Shown: positions 6,180-7,712 of the stretch, one piece after another
Layout: every line of letters begins with the position of its first letter
How positions within the stretch are numbered: the first letter of the stretch is position 1
Origin: Bacteroidales bacterium
Lineage (GTDB): Bacteria > Bacteroidota > Bacteroidia > Bacteroidales > UBA7960
Assembly (NCBI GenBank): GCA_007128045.1
Contig: SKYG01000260.1
Location: 1-7,712 of the forward strand
Length of the DNA stretch: 7,712 nucleotides
Reading direction: 5' to 3'
Position numbers and translations under genes: made by a program
Notes under the pieces: model-generated
What the model saw: the letters and a program-made list of their open reading frames with translations, nothing else
What the model was told of the DNA's origin: nothing
Databases searched by the model: none

Positions 6180-7430
6180 TTATCTGAATATTAGTCTGTC
6201 TTTGCCTCCAAACGCGTCATATGATGATACGATAACCCTTTCGCCGGGTTGGAGACCTTCGAGCACTTCATAATGGTGAATATTTTGCCTTCCTATGCGT
6301 ATTGGGCGTTTGCTGGCCTGTGTGCCTGAAGCGTCAAGTACATAGATCCAATTGCCGCCTGTTGCCTGATAAAATCCTCCACGGGGTATAATAATTGCCT
6401 CAGCCACGCCGCTAAACTGCAGACGGAGCTGAATGGTTTGTCCGCGACGCAAGCCTTCTGGTCCTTCATCCACAAAATGCATATCAACTTCAAAGGCACC
6501 TGCGGTAATGTTACTGTAAATTTTGCTTACTTCCAGCTTGTATGTCTGTCCGCCATATTCAAATTCAGCCCTTTGCCCGGGGAAGGTTCTGTTCACATAC
6601 CGTTCATCGATCCGTGCGCGTAATTTGAAGCCATCAAGCACATCTATCTGGCCGAGGTTTTCACCTGATGCCTTAGTCTCTCCCCTTTCAACGGTAAAGG
6701 AGGATAGTTGCCCGGCAATCGGGGCTCTGATAGTCAGATTGTCAAGGTTGCGGTTCAGCATGCTTATGTTCTGCTGCATCCGTTCGATGGATGTTTTTAT
6801 GCTGGCAAGCTGGGTGGCAGTGTACAGGGAGTCATGTTTCATAGTCCTGTTAGCTATATCATGCCTTCGTAATGAGAACCGGTAGTCTCTCTCGGCGTTT
6901 TCATATTCTTCTTTGGAAATAACACCTTCACGGTAAAGTTCTTTTTTTCGTTCGAAATCAATCGCTGCCGTTTCGAGCTGGTAGTCGATCTCTGTAAGCT
7001 GCCGCTCCAGTGCAAATTTATTTTGTTCCAGGGCCAGTTGGGTGTTTTGGTATTGATTTAAGACTTCCAGGGCATGGTTTTCCTGCTGTATATATTGCAT
7101 CTCCATGGAAAGGTTCGACAATCTAAGTATTTTTTCGCCTTCTTCCATAATGGCACCATCGCGTACATATATTTCTTCTACACGGCCACCGAATACAGCA
7201 TCAAGATAAATTGTTACCAGTGGCTGTACAATTCCATCTACTGGAATAAACTCCTGGAAACGGCCATTCTCGACAACTGCAATGGTCATTCTGTCTTTGT
7301 CGGTATACAACCTGCTGCTGGTATCGCGAAGAAAAATAAGGTAAAAAACGAATACCAAAAAAAGCATGGATATGCCAATTGAAGCAATTTTTTTTGGTGT
7401 CCATTTTTTCTTTTCTAATATCCGGTCCAT
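6180..7430 (-). CDS. HlyD/MacA-type periplasmic adaptor (membrane-fusion protein) of an ABC efflux pump
   Basis: From the ATG at 7430 this gives 416 residues, usual for the family. In order: basic N-terminus (EKKKWTPKK), one membrane anchor about 15-34, lipoyl-like half motif with GGRVEEIYVRDGAIMEEGE about 79-98, a coiled-coil hairpin about 107-235 rich in Gln/Glu/Leu, returning lipoyl half and beta barrel about 240-345 (NLTIRAPIAGQLSSFTVERGE), and a membrane-proximal domain about 348-405 (IPRGGFYQA, GLQPGERVIVSSYDAFGG). Such proteins bridge an inner-membrane transporter to a TolC-like channel. Start: the frame extends to an ATG at 7460 and a TTG at 7469, but MDRILEKKKW is the usual family opening, so 7430 is preferred. 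The ATPase gene follows 104 bp downstream; the partner permease and outer-membrane channel are not in view. Substrate unknown. Confidence 0.93.
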   Translation of the reverse strand: MDRILEKKKWTPKKIASIGISMLFLVFVFYLIFLRDTSSRLYTDKDRMTIAVVENGRFQEFIPVDGIVQPLVTIYLDAVFGGRVEEIYVRDGAIMEEGEKILRLSNLSMEMQYIQQENHALEVLNQYQNTQLALEQNKFALERQLTEIDYQLETAAIDFERKKELYREGVISKEEYENAERDYRFSLRRHDIANRTMKHDSLYTATQLASIKTSIERMQQNISMLNRNLDNLTIRAPIAGQLSSFTVERGETKASGENLGQIDVLDGFKLRARIDERYVNRTFPGQRAEFEYGGQTYKLEVSKIYSNITAGAFEVDMHFVDEGPEGLRRGQTIQLRLQFSGVAEAIIIPRGGFYQATGGNWIYVLDASGTQASKRPIRIGRQNIHHYEVLEGLQPGERVIVSSYDAFGGKDRLIFR

Positions 7431-7534
7431 ATCAGGCAGCTTAATAACTATAACATTCATTACAAACAATAACGAATTTCATGCCATATACTTTATACTA
7501 CTTATTATCAGACATGTGCAAATTATGAGCCAGA

Positions 7535-7712
7535 TCAATAATGTATAATGTGTTCATTTACGTGCACTTGCTGTCTGAAAGCGAACATCCGCATTCCCAC
7601 TCCCAGCTCTATAAATGAGGCAGTAAAGCGGTTTGAGTTCAGACAGAAGTGAATCAAAAGCTTGTTATGAGTTTGGTAGCGAAATCCAATACGGGTATAT
7701 AATGCCTCTTTC
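7535..7712 (-). CDS. C-terminal fragment of a probable outer-membrane beta-barrel protein (PagL/acyloxyacyl hydrolase-like?)
   Basis: A minus-strand frame enters from the window edge and runs 58 codons to TGA at 7537-7535. The visible end carries YTRIGFRYQ, then a strand with LLIHFCLNSN and FTASFIELGVGMRMF. Alternating hydrophobic/polar strands with a final Gly-x-Gly and aromatic residue are typical of the last strands of an outer-membrane barrel. The pattern of IGxRY, a mobile strand and FIExGxG is similar to the end of Bacteroidota proteins annotated as acyloxyacyl hydrolase / lipid A 3-O-deacylase (PagL), but this rests on recollection of one short segment. A polar tail of about 15 residues follows the last strand, which is unusual for a barrel. 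The stop lies about 100 bp from the adaptor start on the same strand, so co-transcription is possible. Confidence 0.6.
   Translation of the reverse strand, partial: KEALYTRIGFRYQTHNKLLIHFCLNSNRFTASFIELGVGMRMFAFRQQVHVNEHIIHY

Noticed and set aside
7431..7469. Longer adaptor starts at TTG 7469 or ATG 7460
   Set aside because: The added residues (MNVIVIKLPD) are not typical of the family, while MDRILEKKKW at 7430 places the basic N-terminus directly before the membrane anchor.

Overview
The window looks like chromosomal DNA of a Bacteroidota bacterium, probably Bacteroidales/Marinilabiliales-like, although genus cannot be read from it. Three things support this. The TonB-dependent receptor has an N-terminal carboxypeptidase-regulatory-like domain before its plug. 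The best promoter candidate has the phylum-specific TTG / TAnnTTTG architecture rather than -35/-10 boxes. Start codons lack Shine-Dalgarno sequences and sit in A/T-rich leaders. The secreted choice-of-anchor J protein is also typical of the phylum.

Layout. Positions 1-2486 (minus) hold an almost complete FecA-like TonB-dependent outer-membrane receptor; only about its last two residues and the stop lie outside. Positions 2487-2730 are a short but crowded spacer with a promoter candidate, a palindrome and two octamer repeat arrays. Positions 2731-3999 (minus) encode a 12-TM major facilitator exporter of the MFS_3/EntS type. Positions 4266-5090 (plus) encode a small exported choice-of-anchor J protein with a C-terminal sorting-type tail. 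Positions 5091-5370, between convergent genes, hold four GTAG-headed hairpins of three different sequences, including an exact 45-bp tandem duplication, followed by another octamer array. Positions 5371-6075 and 6180-7430 (both minus) encode a MacB/LolD-type ABC ATPase and the HlyD/MacA-type membrane-fusion adaptor upstream of it. Positions 7535-7712 (minus) are the C-terminal end of a further gene that looks like the last strands of an outer-membrane beta-barrel, possibly PagL-like.

How the genes may work together. The receptor and the EntS-like exporter form a minus-strand pair that could serve siderophore or ferric-citrate handling: export by the MFS protein and TonB-driven re-import by the receptor. 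This is inferred from family membership and adjacency. The adaptor and ATPase are two parts of a tripartite ABC efflux pump, but no FtsX/MacB-type permease follows the ATPase, where a convergent gene and the repeat cluster are found instead. The anchored protein stands alone on the plus strand.

The most unusual material is non-coding. Octamer arrays of the form TTCAnnnn occur at gene 3' ends and in a 5' leader, and a REP-like hairpin cluster has stems of different sequence sharing one GTAG flank. No RNA gene, CRISPR array, transposase or prophage gene was seen.
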